DNA of 64,000 bases. Origin: Paenibacillus sp. PK3_47 (GTDB lineage Bacteria > Bacillota > Bacilli > Paenibacillales > Paenibacillaceae). The stretch lies in the NCBI RefSeq assembly GCF_023520895.1, contig NZ_CP026029.1, positions 3,906,001 through 3,970,000 of the forward strand, in the 5' to 3' direction. Positions 16,715-25,301 of this stretch are shown here, piece after piece (the first letter of the stretch is position 1; every line of letters begins with the position of its first letter). The notes beneath the pieces were generated by a model, which was not told the origin of the DNA, made no database searches, and was given only the letters and a program-made list of their open reading frames with translations. The translations under genes and the position numbers were made by a program.

Positions 16715-17500
16715 CTACAGTATAAATTCCCGGTAAGGGACATTCCATACCGTCTCATGCGCCAGGCGGTGTCCCTCATAGCCGTCTTCCCCGTAGGCGG
16801 TACCATGGTCCGAAAAAGCCAGACAAAAGACCGGATTCCCCCGCTCCCGGAAACGTGCGAACAGCCGTCCCAGCTCACCGTCGGCATAACGCAGCGCAGC
16901 CCGCTGGCTGTCCACGGAATCCTTGCGGGCACCGGGCAGGAACATATGGTTAGGCCCATGAATAGCCGACACATTCAGAAACAGAAACAGCCGCTGATCG
17001 AGCGGCGTATTGCCCAGCACCTTCAAGGCATGATTGACCTGATGCTCCGTGGAGCGCGGATTGGTGACGCCAAAGGTCATCCGCCAGTAGCTTTGCTGGA
17101 AATAGCCAGGGAGGATCCGTGCAAGCGGAACCTTTTTGGTGAAAAAAATAACGCCGCCGATGCACACCGTACGGTATCCCTCGCCGGCAAGCCCGGAGAC
17201 AAGGTCCGGCGTGTCGAACAGCCAGGTATGCGGATGTGTCTTCATGCCGGTGTTTTTGGAATGAAACAGACGCACATGTGAAGCTTTGTCCGTATTGGCC
17301 GGAGTCGGCAGGAATCCGCCGAAGAAGGCATGGTGTGCGGCGTAGGTGAAGCTGCCGGGGGTATGCCTTTTCTCCCAGGAGCCGGTTCCGCACAGATTGG
17401 GGCAGTTGGCTTCCTCCAGAACAGCGGCATCATAGCGCAGCGTATCCAGTGTAATCATCAGAATATCGTGGGTACCGACAATCGTATTCATATCTGTCAT
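16715..17500 (-). CDS. STM4013/SEN3800 family hydrolase (alkaline phosphatase superfamily)
   Basis: The protein has the sulfatase/phosphatase superfamily pattern: an N-terminal metal-binding LDTLRYDAA strand, a nucleophile region TPGSFTYAAHHAFF, and a C-terminal metal site SDHGTAYGEDGYEGH. There is no C/S-x-P-x-R sequence at the nucleophile region, so it is not a formylglycine-type sulfatase; Thr or Ser would have to act. I set the start at an ATG 8 bp after the STM4014 stop; another ATG lies three codons later and an earlier one at 17548 would overlap STM4014. Substrate unknown. Confidence 0.82.
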   Translation of the reverse strand: MTDMNTIVGTHDILMITLDTLRYDAAVLEEANCPNLCGTGSWEKRHTPGSFTYAAHHAFFGGFLPTPANTDKASHVRLFHSKNTGMKTHPHTWLFDTPDLVSGLAGEGYRTVCIGGVIFFTKKVPLARILPGYFQQSYWRMTFGVTNPRSTEHQVNHALKVLGNTPLDQRLFLFLNVSAIHGPNHMFLPGARKDSVDSQRAALRYADGELGRLFARFRERGNPVFCLAFSDHGTAYGEDGYEGHRLAHETVWNVPYREFIL

Positions 17501-17508
17501 AAGCGTGA

Positions 17509-18765
17509 TCAGTGACCTTTCATAAAATTCAGCTGCTTCATTTCCCATTCATAGGTACCGCAGCCTTCATATTCAACACCGTACAGCAGGTCGCCAAAAG
17601 GATTCACGTCAGCCACATAGGTGCGACGTGAATTACCTGAGGAGATTAGAACATCAATTCCGGCGACGTCCGAACGGGGAAAAGCGGCGAGTGCCTGCAC
17701 GGCAGTATGCTGCACCCTTTCCTGTTCTTCAGCGGTGAGTCCGGCCTCGACCGGAGACATCCGCCTGCTGCGCAGATGCAGGTTCGTAATGGGCGTCCTG
17801 CTCACCCGGGCAACCGAATGGCAGGCTTCGTCCCCGACAACCAGCTGGCGGATGTCGAATGAGACTCCGGCCGCCCCGGCCTTGGGAATCCACTGCTCGG
17901 CATAAGCACCATGGCTGTAGAGCCAGTCGATGATTTCGGACAAGACTGAGGAGTCATTATAGCGGCGCAGCTTCCCTGAATTATAGTATATGGGCGGACG
18001 GGTGATGAACTGCTCGGTCCCGATGGTGGTGACGGCCAGTTCGGCACCCGTGGCCGGATGGATCTGATAGGCGATCACGCCGGAAGCGGCAGAGCCGCAA
18101 GCCAGCTTGATGAATACCCGGTGCATCCGCTCCTTAAGCATCATCTCCCGGAGGGATTCATAATTCTCCGGCGGATGACTGCAGCCAAGCGGCCGGGGAA
18201 CAGGAACACCGGCCGCTGCCAGAATCTGCTGCGTCCGGCGTTTGTCGGTCATCGCGGCAATATCGCCGGGATGGTTCTGCCACCGGGAAGCCGGCAGCAG
18301 CTCACCAGCCTCCCGCTGAACTCTGGCCAGCAGCCGGCAGTAGCCGCGGAACCACTGGGACGGATGGTGCAGCACACCGGGCATATCCTTCAGCCGCCCG
18401 GCCGCTTGGACACTCAGCCGGTAGGGATCGCGCTGTTGCCCGTACGGGTGAAGCGAGTCATCCTGCTCCCCGGCATCCGGTGCCCCCAGGGCAATAAGCG
18501 CCTGCTCCATGTCGAAGCTGCCGCCGGGTGATTCCAGCCGCAGGAGCGGCGGAGCAGCTGCGGAATGATCTTGGAGTTCGGCCAGCCGGCCAGCCGGCAG
18601 CTGCCGCTCCAGCAGTCCGGCAAGCGTTGCTCCCCGCAGCAGGTCCATGTACGGTATAAGCAGGGCGGGCGGCATCCCCAGCCGGCTCCGCGCCTGCTGG
18701 ATACCGCCCGAACGCTTGTCGCCGGGACTGCAGAGCAGAATCAGGGGCCGGGCTCCCTGAATCAT
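17509..18765 (-). CDS. STM4014 family protein, ATP-grasp-like
   Basis: The 418-residue protein has ATP-grasp features: DKRRTQQILAAAGVPVPRP (about residues 175-193), a lysine strand RVFIKLACGSAASGV, DIRQLVVGD with RVSRTPITN, and a C-terminal Mg-binding segment DVAGIDVLI...VADVNPFGD. ATP-grasp enzymes join a carboxylate to an amine, thiol or similar group via an acyl phosphate, so it may form an amide bond in this pathway (inference). It belongs to the uncharacterised STM4014 family. Its start overlaps the STM4015 stop by 4 bp. Confidence 0.82.
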   Translation of the reverse strand: MIQGARPLILLCSPGDKRSGGIQQARSRLGMPPALLIPYMDLLRGATLAGLLERQLPAGRLAELQDHSAAAPPLLRLESPGGSFDMEQALIALGAPDAGEQDDSLHPYGQQRDPYRLSVQAAGRLKDMPGVLHHPSQWFRGYCRLLARVQREAGELLPASRWQNHPGDIAAMTDKRRTQQILAAAGVPVPRPLGCSHPPENYESLREMMLKERMHRVFIKLACGSAASGVIAYQIHPATGAELAVTTIGTEQFITRPPIYYNSGKLRRYNDSSVLSEIIDWLYSHGAYAEQWIPKAGAAGVSFDIRQLVVGDEACHSVARVSRTPITNLHLRSRRMSPVEAGLTAEEQERVQHTAVQALAAFPRSDVAGIDVLISSGNSRRTYVADVNPFGDLLYGVEYEGCGTYEWEMKQLNFMKGH

Positions 18766-19607
18766 TCGGTGATGGAAGGATAACGCCAGTCTTCGTCGTC
18801 ATCGCTTTGCTGCTGGTCGCTGACATCAACCGGCAGGCCGCTGGCCTTCCAGCGGGAGATCATGGTATCCGACATATAGTGATAGCTCAGATTCAGCGCC
18901 TGCAGGCCTTTGATCCGCTCACTGGCCAGCAGCGCTTCCGCACCCTCGTCACTGAGCGTTCCAAGCGAAAGATCCAGCGTATGCAGCTGGTCGAGAATCG
19001 GCGCATCAGCAAGTGCTTTTGCAATCTCATCCTGAATCTCGCTGTTTTTCAGGCCCAGATAGGTCAGCTTCGGGAACTTCTCCGGCTGGATCAGCGGCAG
19101 CAGATCTTCAAGGCTTCCGTCAAACCCATAGTTATCGACACCCAGGTACAGCTCCAGCTTGCGCAGATTCGGCAAATGTCCTGCCGCGATCTCTGACAGT
19201 ACTTTTTTGCTGAGCCCGCCCGTGATGATAATCAGTTCCTCCAGCTTGTCATGCTGCAGGTTGCTGAGGCTGAGGTCTGTGCCGCCTTGAATGGTTAGTG
19301 ACTGCAGTTCAGGATAAGCAGCGAGCAGAGGGGAGAGGTCAGATTGCGTAATCCAGGAAATCTCACATTCCTCATAGCCCATTTCCCCGATAAACAGCTT
19401 GCGCAGAGCCGGAAAGCTTCCGCTGTGCTTCACAAGAGCTTCCACAACTTCCTCCGAGCTGTTCTCGTAGGCCTGTCCCCAATCGCCAATGATGAGGCTG
19501 TTCAGCTGCGCAGCTTCCGGGCTTGCGCTGAGGCGTTCAATCTCCGTATCCATCCGCTGTCCGTCTTCATATTCATCGTATCCGATAGCAAGCTTTACTT
19601 CCGTCAT
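18762..19607 (-). CDS. STM4015 family leucine-rich-repeat protein
   Basis: The 281-residue protein has at least five leucine-rich repeats (FPALRKLFIGEM, YPELQSLTIQGG, LPNLRKLELYLG, FPKLTYLGLKNS, LDQLHTLDLSLG, IKGLQALNLSYH), and an acidic tail (SDDDEDW). It is the first gene of the STM4015-4014-4013-4012-4011-cysC operon. Leucine-rich repeats suggest a binding or scaffold role for the enzymes or their substrate (inference). Start ATG at 19607 after GGGAGGG. Confidence 0.82.
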   Translation of the reverse strand: MTEVKLAIGYDEYEDGQRMDTEIERLSASPEAAQLNSLIIGDWGQAYENSSEEVVEALVKHSGSFPALRKLFIGEMGYEECEISWITQSDLSPLLAAYPELQSLTIQGGTDLSLSNLQHDKLEELIIITGGLSKKVLSEIAAGHLPNLRKLELYLGVDNYGFDGSLEDLLPLIQPEKFPKLTYLGLKNSEIQDEIAKALADAPILDQLHTLDLSLGTLSDEGAEALLASERIKGLQALNLSYHYMSDTMISRWKASGLPVDVSDQQQSDDDEDWRYPSITE

Positions 19608-19722
19608 CAGTATTCCCTCCCGGAAAATTATGGCTTCAATGTCACCCTAACATCTGCGGCGGTGGGAGTCAAATGGCTGTAAAAAATGATGGCGGAAGCG
19701 GAATTGAAGCCTGTTATACATA

Positions 19723-20178
19723 TCAGCTGCCGAACTGAAGTGTGCGTCCGGTTTCCACCAGTGTTTTGATGTTGCTTAGAATATGCCACCAGGCGCTGTT
19801 GCTTGGGCCATGGGAGGGATCGTCCGGGTGCCATTCATCGTGAATCAGTGTCAGCCTGGTGCATCCGCCTTCCTGCTTCAGCAGCCAGGAGATGCGGGAT
19901 TCATAATCGGCGCCGTCCTTGAGATAGGAGGGACCCACCCTGTGCGTGAAGCGGAGCGTCTGTCCGGGGATGTACTCCAGCAGTGTGCCGTGCACATGAA
20001 TGGTCTCCTCGCCGTCCGCTCCCGGACCCGCGTATTCCAGCCGTTCCCCCACAATGAAACTGGAACGGATTACGCTGCCATAATAGATCTGCCTGACTTT
20101 GTCAGGGGAGACCAGAGCATCCCATACCTGCTCCGGTGTACCGCCAATGTAAAATTCATATTTCAGCTCATTCATCAA
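19723..20178 (-). CDS. SRPBCC (AHSA1-like) domain protein
   Basis: The 151-residue protein has the START-like AHSA1 pattern: an N-terminal strand LKYEFYIGGTPEQVWDALVSPDKVRQIYYGS, GTLLEYIPGQTLRFTHR, and a C-terminal helix WWHILSNIKTLVETG. Such proteins bind small hydrophobic ligands or Hsp90; the role is unknown. It follows the WYL regulator at 20269-21237 but a terminator lies between, and its AGGAGGAGATATTG site is strong. Confidence 0.85.
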   Translation of the reverse strand: MMNELKYEFYIGGTPEQVWDALVSPDKVRQIYYGSVIRSSFIVGERLEYAGPGADGEETIHVHGTLLEYIPGQTLRFTHRVGPSYLKDGADYESRISWLLKQEGGCTRLTLIHDEWHPDDPSHGPSNSAWWHILSNIKTLVETGRTLQFGS

Positions 20179-20210
20179 TATCTCCTCCTGTCCTTGGTAC
20201 GTTCACTATA

Positions 20211-20244
20211 CAAAAAAATCACTGACAGCTGCGGTCAGTGATTT
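20211..20244 (-). terminator. Intrinsic terminator between WYL regulator and SRPBCC gene
   Basis: On the minus strand AAATCACTGAC pairs with GTCAGTGATTT around a short CGCAGCT loop and is followed by seven T, so most transcripts of the WYL regulator should stop here. Confidence 0.8.
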
Positions 20245-20268
20245 ACATGAATTTTAAATTTCAGCCTG

Positions 20269-21237
20269 TTACCGGGATGTTTCATCTCTATAGTAACCGG
20301 CAAGCTCGGCAGCTATAGCCGAGAGCTTCTGCCGCAAGCTGGCCGGCTCCACAATGGTTAAGGCTTTGCCGTAAGGGAGCAGGAAATACGGCGCGAAGCT
20401 GTACAGAGAGGCTTCGTCCAGCAGGAAGAGGGCCTGCCCCGGTGCACGCTCCTTCAAGGTATGCCCGAAGAGCCAGTGGCTGCACAGGTCATTTAAGACG
20501 GCCTCAGCGGATTGAATCACTACAGTGACCAGCTGTTTATCCTGACCCTGGCCGGGCAGCAGGCTGCCCAGCAGAAATTCCCGTGCAGAGAATCCGGCCG
20601 GACGAATGAAGCGGGACTCTGTCCGCTCCACGCCGGCGATCCGGTCTACCCGGAAGCTGCGGATTTCACCTCGCTGGTGGCAGAAGCCGGTCATGTACCA
20701 CTGGCCTTTCCACAGCACCAGACCGTAAGGATCAATGGAACGCCGGGAAGGCACTCCGCCATTTCCCTTGCGGTATTCCATCCGCAGGGTAAGGCTGTCC
20801 GCCGTACATGCTTCAAGTTCAGCGAGGATCTCCGTTACTGGTGCGGCAGGTGAATGCAGCATCTCCATGCCGCTCTCATGCCGCTCCATCCGGGCGAGCT
20901 GCGAATCATTGCTGTAGCGTTTGAGCTTGGCAATGGCCCTCTCCAGCGCCTGCTCATAGGGATATCCGCTGCCTTTGGCGAAGGCGGCAGCCTGCACAAG
21001 CGCCCGCTGTTCACCGGCATCGAAGAACAGGGGGGCCTCGGTATAGTGCTCCGGCAGCTGAAAGCCTCCGCCCGGACCCGAATCGGCATAGACGGGTACT
21101 CCGCTTGCGCAGAGTGCATCGATATAGCGGTAGATGGAGCGGACGCTCAGCTCCAGCTCCTCCGCCAGCTCTGCAGCCGTGCGTTTCCGCTGTGTCAGCA
21201 TCCGCAGAATGGATAACATATGGTCAGCTTTGGACAT
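20269..21237 (-). CDS. YafY-type helix-turn-helix regulator with WYL domain
   Basis: Residues about 5-60 are a DeoR-like HTH_11 domain (KRTAAELAEELELSVRSIYRYIDALCASGVPV), and residues about 140-215 are a WYL domain (DPYGLVLWKGQWYMTGFCHQRGEIRSFRVDRI). This combination is common in Paenibacillus-type genomes and usually controls a neighbouring gene, here perhaps the SRPBCC gene. Start ATG at 21237. Confidence 0.9.
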   Translation of the reverse strand: MSKADHMLSILRMLTQRKRTAAELAEELELSVRSIYRYIDALCASGVPVYADSGPGGGFQLPEHYTEAPLFFDAGEQRALVQAAAFAKGSGYPYEQALERAIAKLKRYSNDSQLARMERHESGMEMLHSPAAPVTEILAELEACTADSLTLRMEYRKGNGGVPSRRSIDPYGLVLWKGQWYMTGFCHQRGEIRSFRVDRIAGVERTESRFIRPAGFSAREFLLGSLLPGQGQDKQLVTVVIQSAEAVLNDLCSHWLFGHTLKERAPGQALFLLDEASLYSFAPYFLLPYGKALTIVEPASLRQKLSAIAAELAGYYRDETSR

Positions 21238-21284
21238 ATATGCGGTATCCTCCGTTTCTTTTGGTCATGCTGCACCGGCAGGAA

Positions 21285-22436
21285 TTACCGGGTTTGAACT
21301 ACCAGAGCGTTGCTGATGAGCCGGCCGGGGGTGGTCAGATATTTGCCGTTGTAATACAGGCCGCTGGAGGCCCCGCCATCCAGGTTCATTGCCTGATAGG
21401 CTCCGGCCTGCTTCATGATTTCGGCCAGCTGGCGGATGGTTGCCCCGCCAGAGGTCAGCAGAATCAGTTTATGGTCGCGTGTAATCCCGAGTGCGCTGCG
21501 GGCCCCGCCGCCAGTCTGAATCTTTGGATCCTTGAAGCCCTCAGCGGTCACATTCAGTGCTACAGCGCCATTCACCAGCAGCCGGGGGCCGGCCTGAAGC
21601 GCTCCTTCAACAGTGCCTGCCTTAAAGCGGGCCATGAACTCATTTCCCGGAATCAGCTCTGTTAACAGATTGCGGTCATAGGCGAATACGGTCCGCCGGT
21701 CTCCCGGACTGTTCTTGAGCATGGTTCCGCCGCTGACCAGATATCCGTAGGGGGCTTTGTATGCTCCGTCGGTATAGGCATCGAAAAAGGTTCCGTTGAT
21801 CGCAACGGCTGCATTGCTGCGTTTGGCGATGCTGCCGAGCGCTTCTGTCTTCCCGGCCTGGTTACCGGCCAGAACGACGTCCAGCTTGACCGAGGGATGG
21901 AGGAGCGACACGGTTACGGTCTGCACTTTGAACGATTTGGAGCCGACCTTGTAGGTGCGCGAAGCGCTGGATACAGCTGGCCCCCCGGAGCCTGGGAGCA
22001 CACCGCTGAGTACAGGGAGAGTGATAGAGTCTTCACCGGCAGTAAGTGTAATTGAACCGGCAGTCTTGTTCCACTGGATGGATACGCCAAGGGTTGAACT
22101 GATCAGGGACAGCGGGACATACATAATTCCGCCTGCAGTGAACGGCCGCCCGTCTAAAGTGCGGGATTTGCCGTTCACGGCTGCGGACGCCTGTCCGGCA
22201 GTCAGCAGAATGGAGGAGCTTCCCTTTGTAATTTCAATAGATCCGGATGATTTGAGGACGGAAGTCATCCCGGAGAAATCATTTAATGCGCGCAGCGGAA
22301 TGAAGGACCGGTTATCCTTATCCACATAAACGGCGAGTTTGGGCGCTGCCAAGGCAGCTGCCGTGGTGGACACGGCTGGCAGAACACAGAACGGCAGCAG
22401 GACTGCAAGAAGGACGGCTAACAGTTTTTTCAGCAT
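21285..22436 (-). CDS. Exported phosphodiester glycosidase with copper-amine-oxidase N domain
   Basis: A signal peptide (MLKKLLAVLLAVLLPFCVLPAVSTT, cut near ALA) is followed by a copper amine oxidase-like N-terminal domain (about residues 35-135; VYVDKDNRSFIPLRALNDFSG), a cell-wall-associated module. Residues about 165-380 form the NAGPA-type phosphodiester glycosidase domain (AVAINGTFFDAY, ARSALGITRDHKLILL, AMNLDGGASSGLYY), which removes phosphate-linked sugars from polymers. I set the start at ATG 22436 after AAAGGAGATTT; the upstream 38 codons have no site. Confidence 0.88.
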   Translation of the reverse strand: MLKKLLAVLLAVLLPFCVLPAVSTTAAALAAPKLAVYVDKDNRSFIPLRALNDFSGMTSVLKSSGSIEITKGSSSILLTAGQASAAVNGKSRTLDGRPFTAGGIMYVPLSLISSTLGVSIQWNKTAGSITLTAGEDSITLPVLSGVLPGSGGPAVSSASRTYKVGSKSFKVQTVTVSLLHPSVKLDVVLAGNQAGKTEALGSIAKRSNAAVAINGTFFDAYTDGAYKAPYGYLVSGGTMLKNSPGDRRTVFAYDRNLLTELIPGNEFMARFKAGTVEGALQAGPRLLVNGAVALNVTAEGFKDPKIQTGGGARSALGITRDHKLILLTSGGATIRQLAEIMKQAGAYQAMNLDGGASSGLYYNGKYLTTPGRLISNALVVQTR

Positions 22437-22676
22437 GTTACAATAAATCTCCTTTGGTTCATGGCAATTTTGATTCTCATTTAGGGGATGAAGAATATGG
22501 AACGGGCCCCAGAAAGAAGAACCGGGTCTTATTATCATATAACAGCGCAATTTTCGTCAATCGCTTAATCCGGCCCCGGCACCGGGCAGCAGCTTAGATG
22601 CTTTTGGGCATGCAAGCCCCTGGCCATTCGATTATAATAAAATTATGGATTTCAATATGACAAAGGCGGTACTACA

Positions 22677-23255
22677 ATGACGGTTATAGGCTTGATTCGG
22701 CACGGCAGCACAGCATGGAATAAGGAAGGCCGGATTCAGGGCCATACGGATAATCCGCTGGATGAGGAAGGGCTGCTCCAGGCAGCGGCAATTGCGGAGC
22801 GGCTTAGCGGAGAAGAATGGGATTATATTTATTCCAGTGACCTGCTGCGGGCAAGGCAGACGGCGGAAGTGATAGCTGCAAAGCTGGGAATTCCGGTGGC
22901 CGGGCTCCTTCAGGGAATCCGGGAGATGGACGGGGGACAACTTGAAGGTACGACAGAACAGGAACGGGTGGCCCGGTGGGGCAAAGACTGGAGAAGCATG
23001 GAGCTGGGACTGGAGAGCAGCGAGTCCGGGAAGCTGCGGGGAGCACGGACGATCGAAGAGATTGCTCTTCGTCATCCCGGGAAGCGGGTCCTGATCGTCA
23101 GTCACGGGGCGATTCTGCGGAGCAGCCTGTCGGGACTGGTTCCGGGGCTGGATGTAAGCCAGCTGCTCAAGAACACCTCCATCACCCGGATTGTTAAAGA
23201 CAAGGATACTTGGACCTGTGAACTGTACAATTGTGTACAGCATATGGACAGCTGA
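22677..23255 (+). CDS. Histidine phosphatase family protein (phosphoglycerate mutase-like)
   Basis: The 192-residue protein has the phosphohistidine motif LIRHGSTAWNKEGRIQGHTD at residues 5-24, the proton donor region REMDGGQLEG and the second histidine in LIVSHGAILR. It is a CobC/PhoE-like phosphatase of unknown substrate. Start ATG at 22677, with AAAGGCGGT upstream. It has its own terminator. Confidence 0.9.
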   Translation: MTVIGLIRHGSTAWNKEGRIQGHTDNPLDEEGLLQAAAIAERLSGEEWDYIYSSDLLRARQTAEVIAAKLGIPVAGLLQGIREMDGGQLEGTTEQERVARWGKDWRSMELGLESSESGKLRGARTIEEIALRHPGKRVLIVSHGAILRSSLSGLVPGLDVSQLLKNTSITRIVKDKDTWTCELYNCVQHMDS

Positions 23256-23260
23256 ACCAG

Positions 23261-23284
23261 GCCCGCCGTATGGCGGGTTTTTTA
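23261..23284 (+). terminator. Intrinsic terminator
   Basis: CCCGCC-GTAT-GGCGGG hairpin followed by TTTTTT, 5 bp past the histidine phosphatase stop codon. Confidence 0.85.
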
Positions 23285-23498
23285 ATTCGTACAAGTGTCT
23301 GATTCCACCCTTCAGGCCTGTAACCCAAAAGATTCCATCGCGGAAAGCACACTCTCAACCGATAATGAAGATATAGCCTGATTTGCGTTTCTGGCATCTG
23401 GCAATGCCAGTTGTTCAGATTATGTTTAGGATTAACCTGTAAGCTGTGCCTTGGACGCATGAGTCTTATTTTTTTCCACTTAAAAGGGAGTGTGCAGC

Positions 23499-24350
23499 AT
23501 GGAGGAATCACGGAATTATATATTGGCTGTGTGCTCTTTTGCAGTAGCAGCATTAACTGTCTATGGCATTCTCCGGTTGACCCGTTATTTTGCCGGCAAA
23601 GATCAAAAAGCCCGTGCGGTTTGTACGAGCCTCGTTATATTGATGGCCAGCGGCGGAATGTATGGAATGCATCTGTTCGGCAAGAGCTCATTATCCGGAC
23701 TGCGGCAGGCCGGGGGAAGTCTCTTTATCTCTCTGGCTCTGTATGCGCTGACTTTACTTGCGCTGCTGTATCTGTTCACCTGGGGCCGGCAGATCCTGGC
23801 GGAAAGAGAACAGCTGAAGGAGCTGGCTTACAGAGACAGCCTGACCGGCTTGCTGAACAAGAACGGCTTGGACCACTTTTGGCAGCATTGCAAACCTAAT
23901 GAGCAGGTCGCGCTGTTCTATCTCGATCTTAACCGCTTCAAGTCGATTAATGACAATCTGGGTCATCATACAGGTGATTTGCTGCTCCAGGCTGTCGGCG
24001 GCCGCCTGAGGCAGTTCTCCTGCAAGGGCAAGCGCCATATCTTCCGCATCGGCGGCGATGAGTTTGTAATGATCGCCAAACGCTGCAGCAGTAAAGAGGC
24101 TGAAAAGCTTGCCCTGCAGATTCTGGAGAATACTACCCGGAACTACAGTCTGGACCGGCATGAGTTGTTTGTATCGGCCAGTATCGGCATTACGACCAGC
24201 CAAGGCAGACTCGATCCGGCCCGCCTGCTGAAGGAGGCTGACTCAGCCATGTACAGTGCCAAGCAGCTGGGCAGCGGGCGCTACGCTGTCTACAAGCAGG
24301 GTAACACTGTGAATTCTGTAAAATGGGTCGGAAGTTCAAGAACCAATTAG
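23499..24350 (+). CDS. Membrane-anchored GGDEF diguanylate cyclase
   Basis: Four or so membrane segments occupy residues 5-105. Residues about 120-275 are a GGDEF domain with DSLTGLLNKNGL, FYLDLNRFKSINDNLGHHTGD and an intact FRIGGDEF active site, so it should make c-di-GMP from two GTP. The usual inhibitory RxxD site five residues before GGDEF is not present. I chose ATG 23499 because AAGGGAG lies 9 bp upstream. Preceding gap 23256-23498 shows only the terminator. Confidence 0.9.
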   Translation: MEESRNYILAVCSFAVAALTVYGILRLTRYFAGKDQKARAVCTSLVILMASGGMYGMHLFGKSSLSGLRQAGGSLFISLALYALTLLALLYLFTWGRQILAEREQLKELAYRDSLTGLLNKNGLDHFWQHCKPNEQVALFYLDLNRFKSINDNLGHHTGDLLLQAVGGRLRQFSCKGKRHIFRIGGDEFVMIAKRCSSKEAEKLALQILENTTRNYSLDRHELFVSASIGITTSQGRLDPARLLKEADSAMYSAKQLGSGRYAVYKQGNTVNSVKWVGSSRTN

Positions 24351-24380
24351 GGTGCGGGCCGCATGGCCTGCACCCTAATT
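24345..24380. terminator. Bidirectional intrinsic terminator
   Basis: Near-perfect inverted repeat with arms AATTAGGGTGCGGGCC and GGCCTGCACCCTAATT between two convergent genes, overlapping the last codons of the cyclase gene. Confidence 0.8.
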
Positions 24381-24384
24381 TCCG

Positions 24385-25122
24385 TTATCCCTTTTTAGCG
24401 GCAAGCAGCCCGGCCAGCACGTCGGGATGGTCCGTTATAATTCCCGACACCTGCATATCGATCAGGGCCTGCATCTGTGCCGGATCATTGACGGTCCAAG
24501 GATGATAAGCGATGCCGTTCTGCGCTGCTTCGCTGACGAACCCGGGACGCACTGTAGGAAGGTAAGCATGCAGCGCGTCGGCCGTCAGGCTTTTGGCATA
24601 ATCCCACGGGCGGTACAGGCCATCCCCATACAGGATTCCTGTGCGGATTTCCGGTGCCAGCGTTTTGCAGTGGGCAAGCGAGTAATGGTTGAAGCTTGAC
24701 AGGATTACACGGTCACTCATGCCGTATTTACGCACGGCTGCAATAACCTTTTCCTCCATGCCAGGGTACATAAAGACACCGTTCTTCAGTTCGATATTAA
24801 GCACGGTATCGCGGTCTTTTAACAGATCGAGCAATTCCTCCAGCGTCGGGAAGGGCTCAACTTTGAATTCCGGGCCAAACCAGGAGCCGGCATCAAGCTG
24901 CCGTACCTCAGCAAGCGTCTGATCCTTAAGATATCCTTTACCGTTGGAAGTCCGGTCGACTTTCTCATCATGGATGAGTACCAGTCCTCCGTCACGGGTC
25001 ATTTGTACATCCGTTTCAATGCCTGTTGCGCCCAGCTCAAGACTTTTGCGGAATGCTGCCATCGTATTCTCCGGGCAGACTGCAGATGCGCCGCGGTGTG
25101 CAAAGTTAATAATGCTGTTCAT
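24385..25122 (-). CDS. Glycerophosphodiester phosphodiesterase
   Basis: The 245-residue protein is a GDPD-family enzyme: AHRGASAVCPENTMAAF near the start with the catalytic His-Arg and Glu, ETDVQMTRDGGLVLIHDEKVDRT with metal ligands and second catalytic His, ELKNG, and a C-terminal WTVNDPAQM motif. It releases glycerol-3-phosphate from glycerophosphodiesters. It lacks a signal peptide, so it is cytoplasmic (UgpQ type). Start ATG at 25122 after GGAGGGATTTAC. Confidence 0.92.
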   Translation of the reverse strand: MNSIINFAHRGASAVCPENTMAAFRKSLELGATGIETDVQMTRDGGLVLIHDEKVDRTSNGKGYLKDQTLAEVRQLDAGSWFGPEFKVEPFPTLEELLDLLKDRDTVLNIELKNGVFMYPGMEEKVIAAVRKYGMSDRVILSSFNHYSLAHCKTLAPEIRTGILYGDGLYRPWDYAKSLTADALHAYLPTVRPGFVSEAAQNGIAYHPWTVNDPAQMQALIDMQVSGIITDHPDVLAGLLAAKKG

Positions 25123-25301
25123 GTAAGTAAATCCCTCCGCTTTGTTATTTGCTTACGCCTGCCGGAACAGGCTGTCTAGTTCATATTCCACATCCATCCT
25201 GGAAACCCTGTCCAGCCGATAGTCTTCTCCAAAATTTCATCATCCGGAGTTAACCAATAGGGAGATATCGGGGAAGCCCGACGCTGACCTCCCCAATAGG
25301 C

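Noticed and set aside
23285..23489. c-di-GMP riboswitch before the GGDEF gene
   Set aside because: No GEMM-type conserved loops are visible; only a small TGGCATCTGGCAATGCCAG hairpin.
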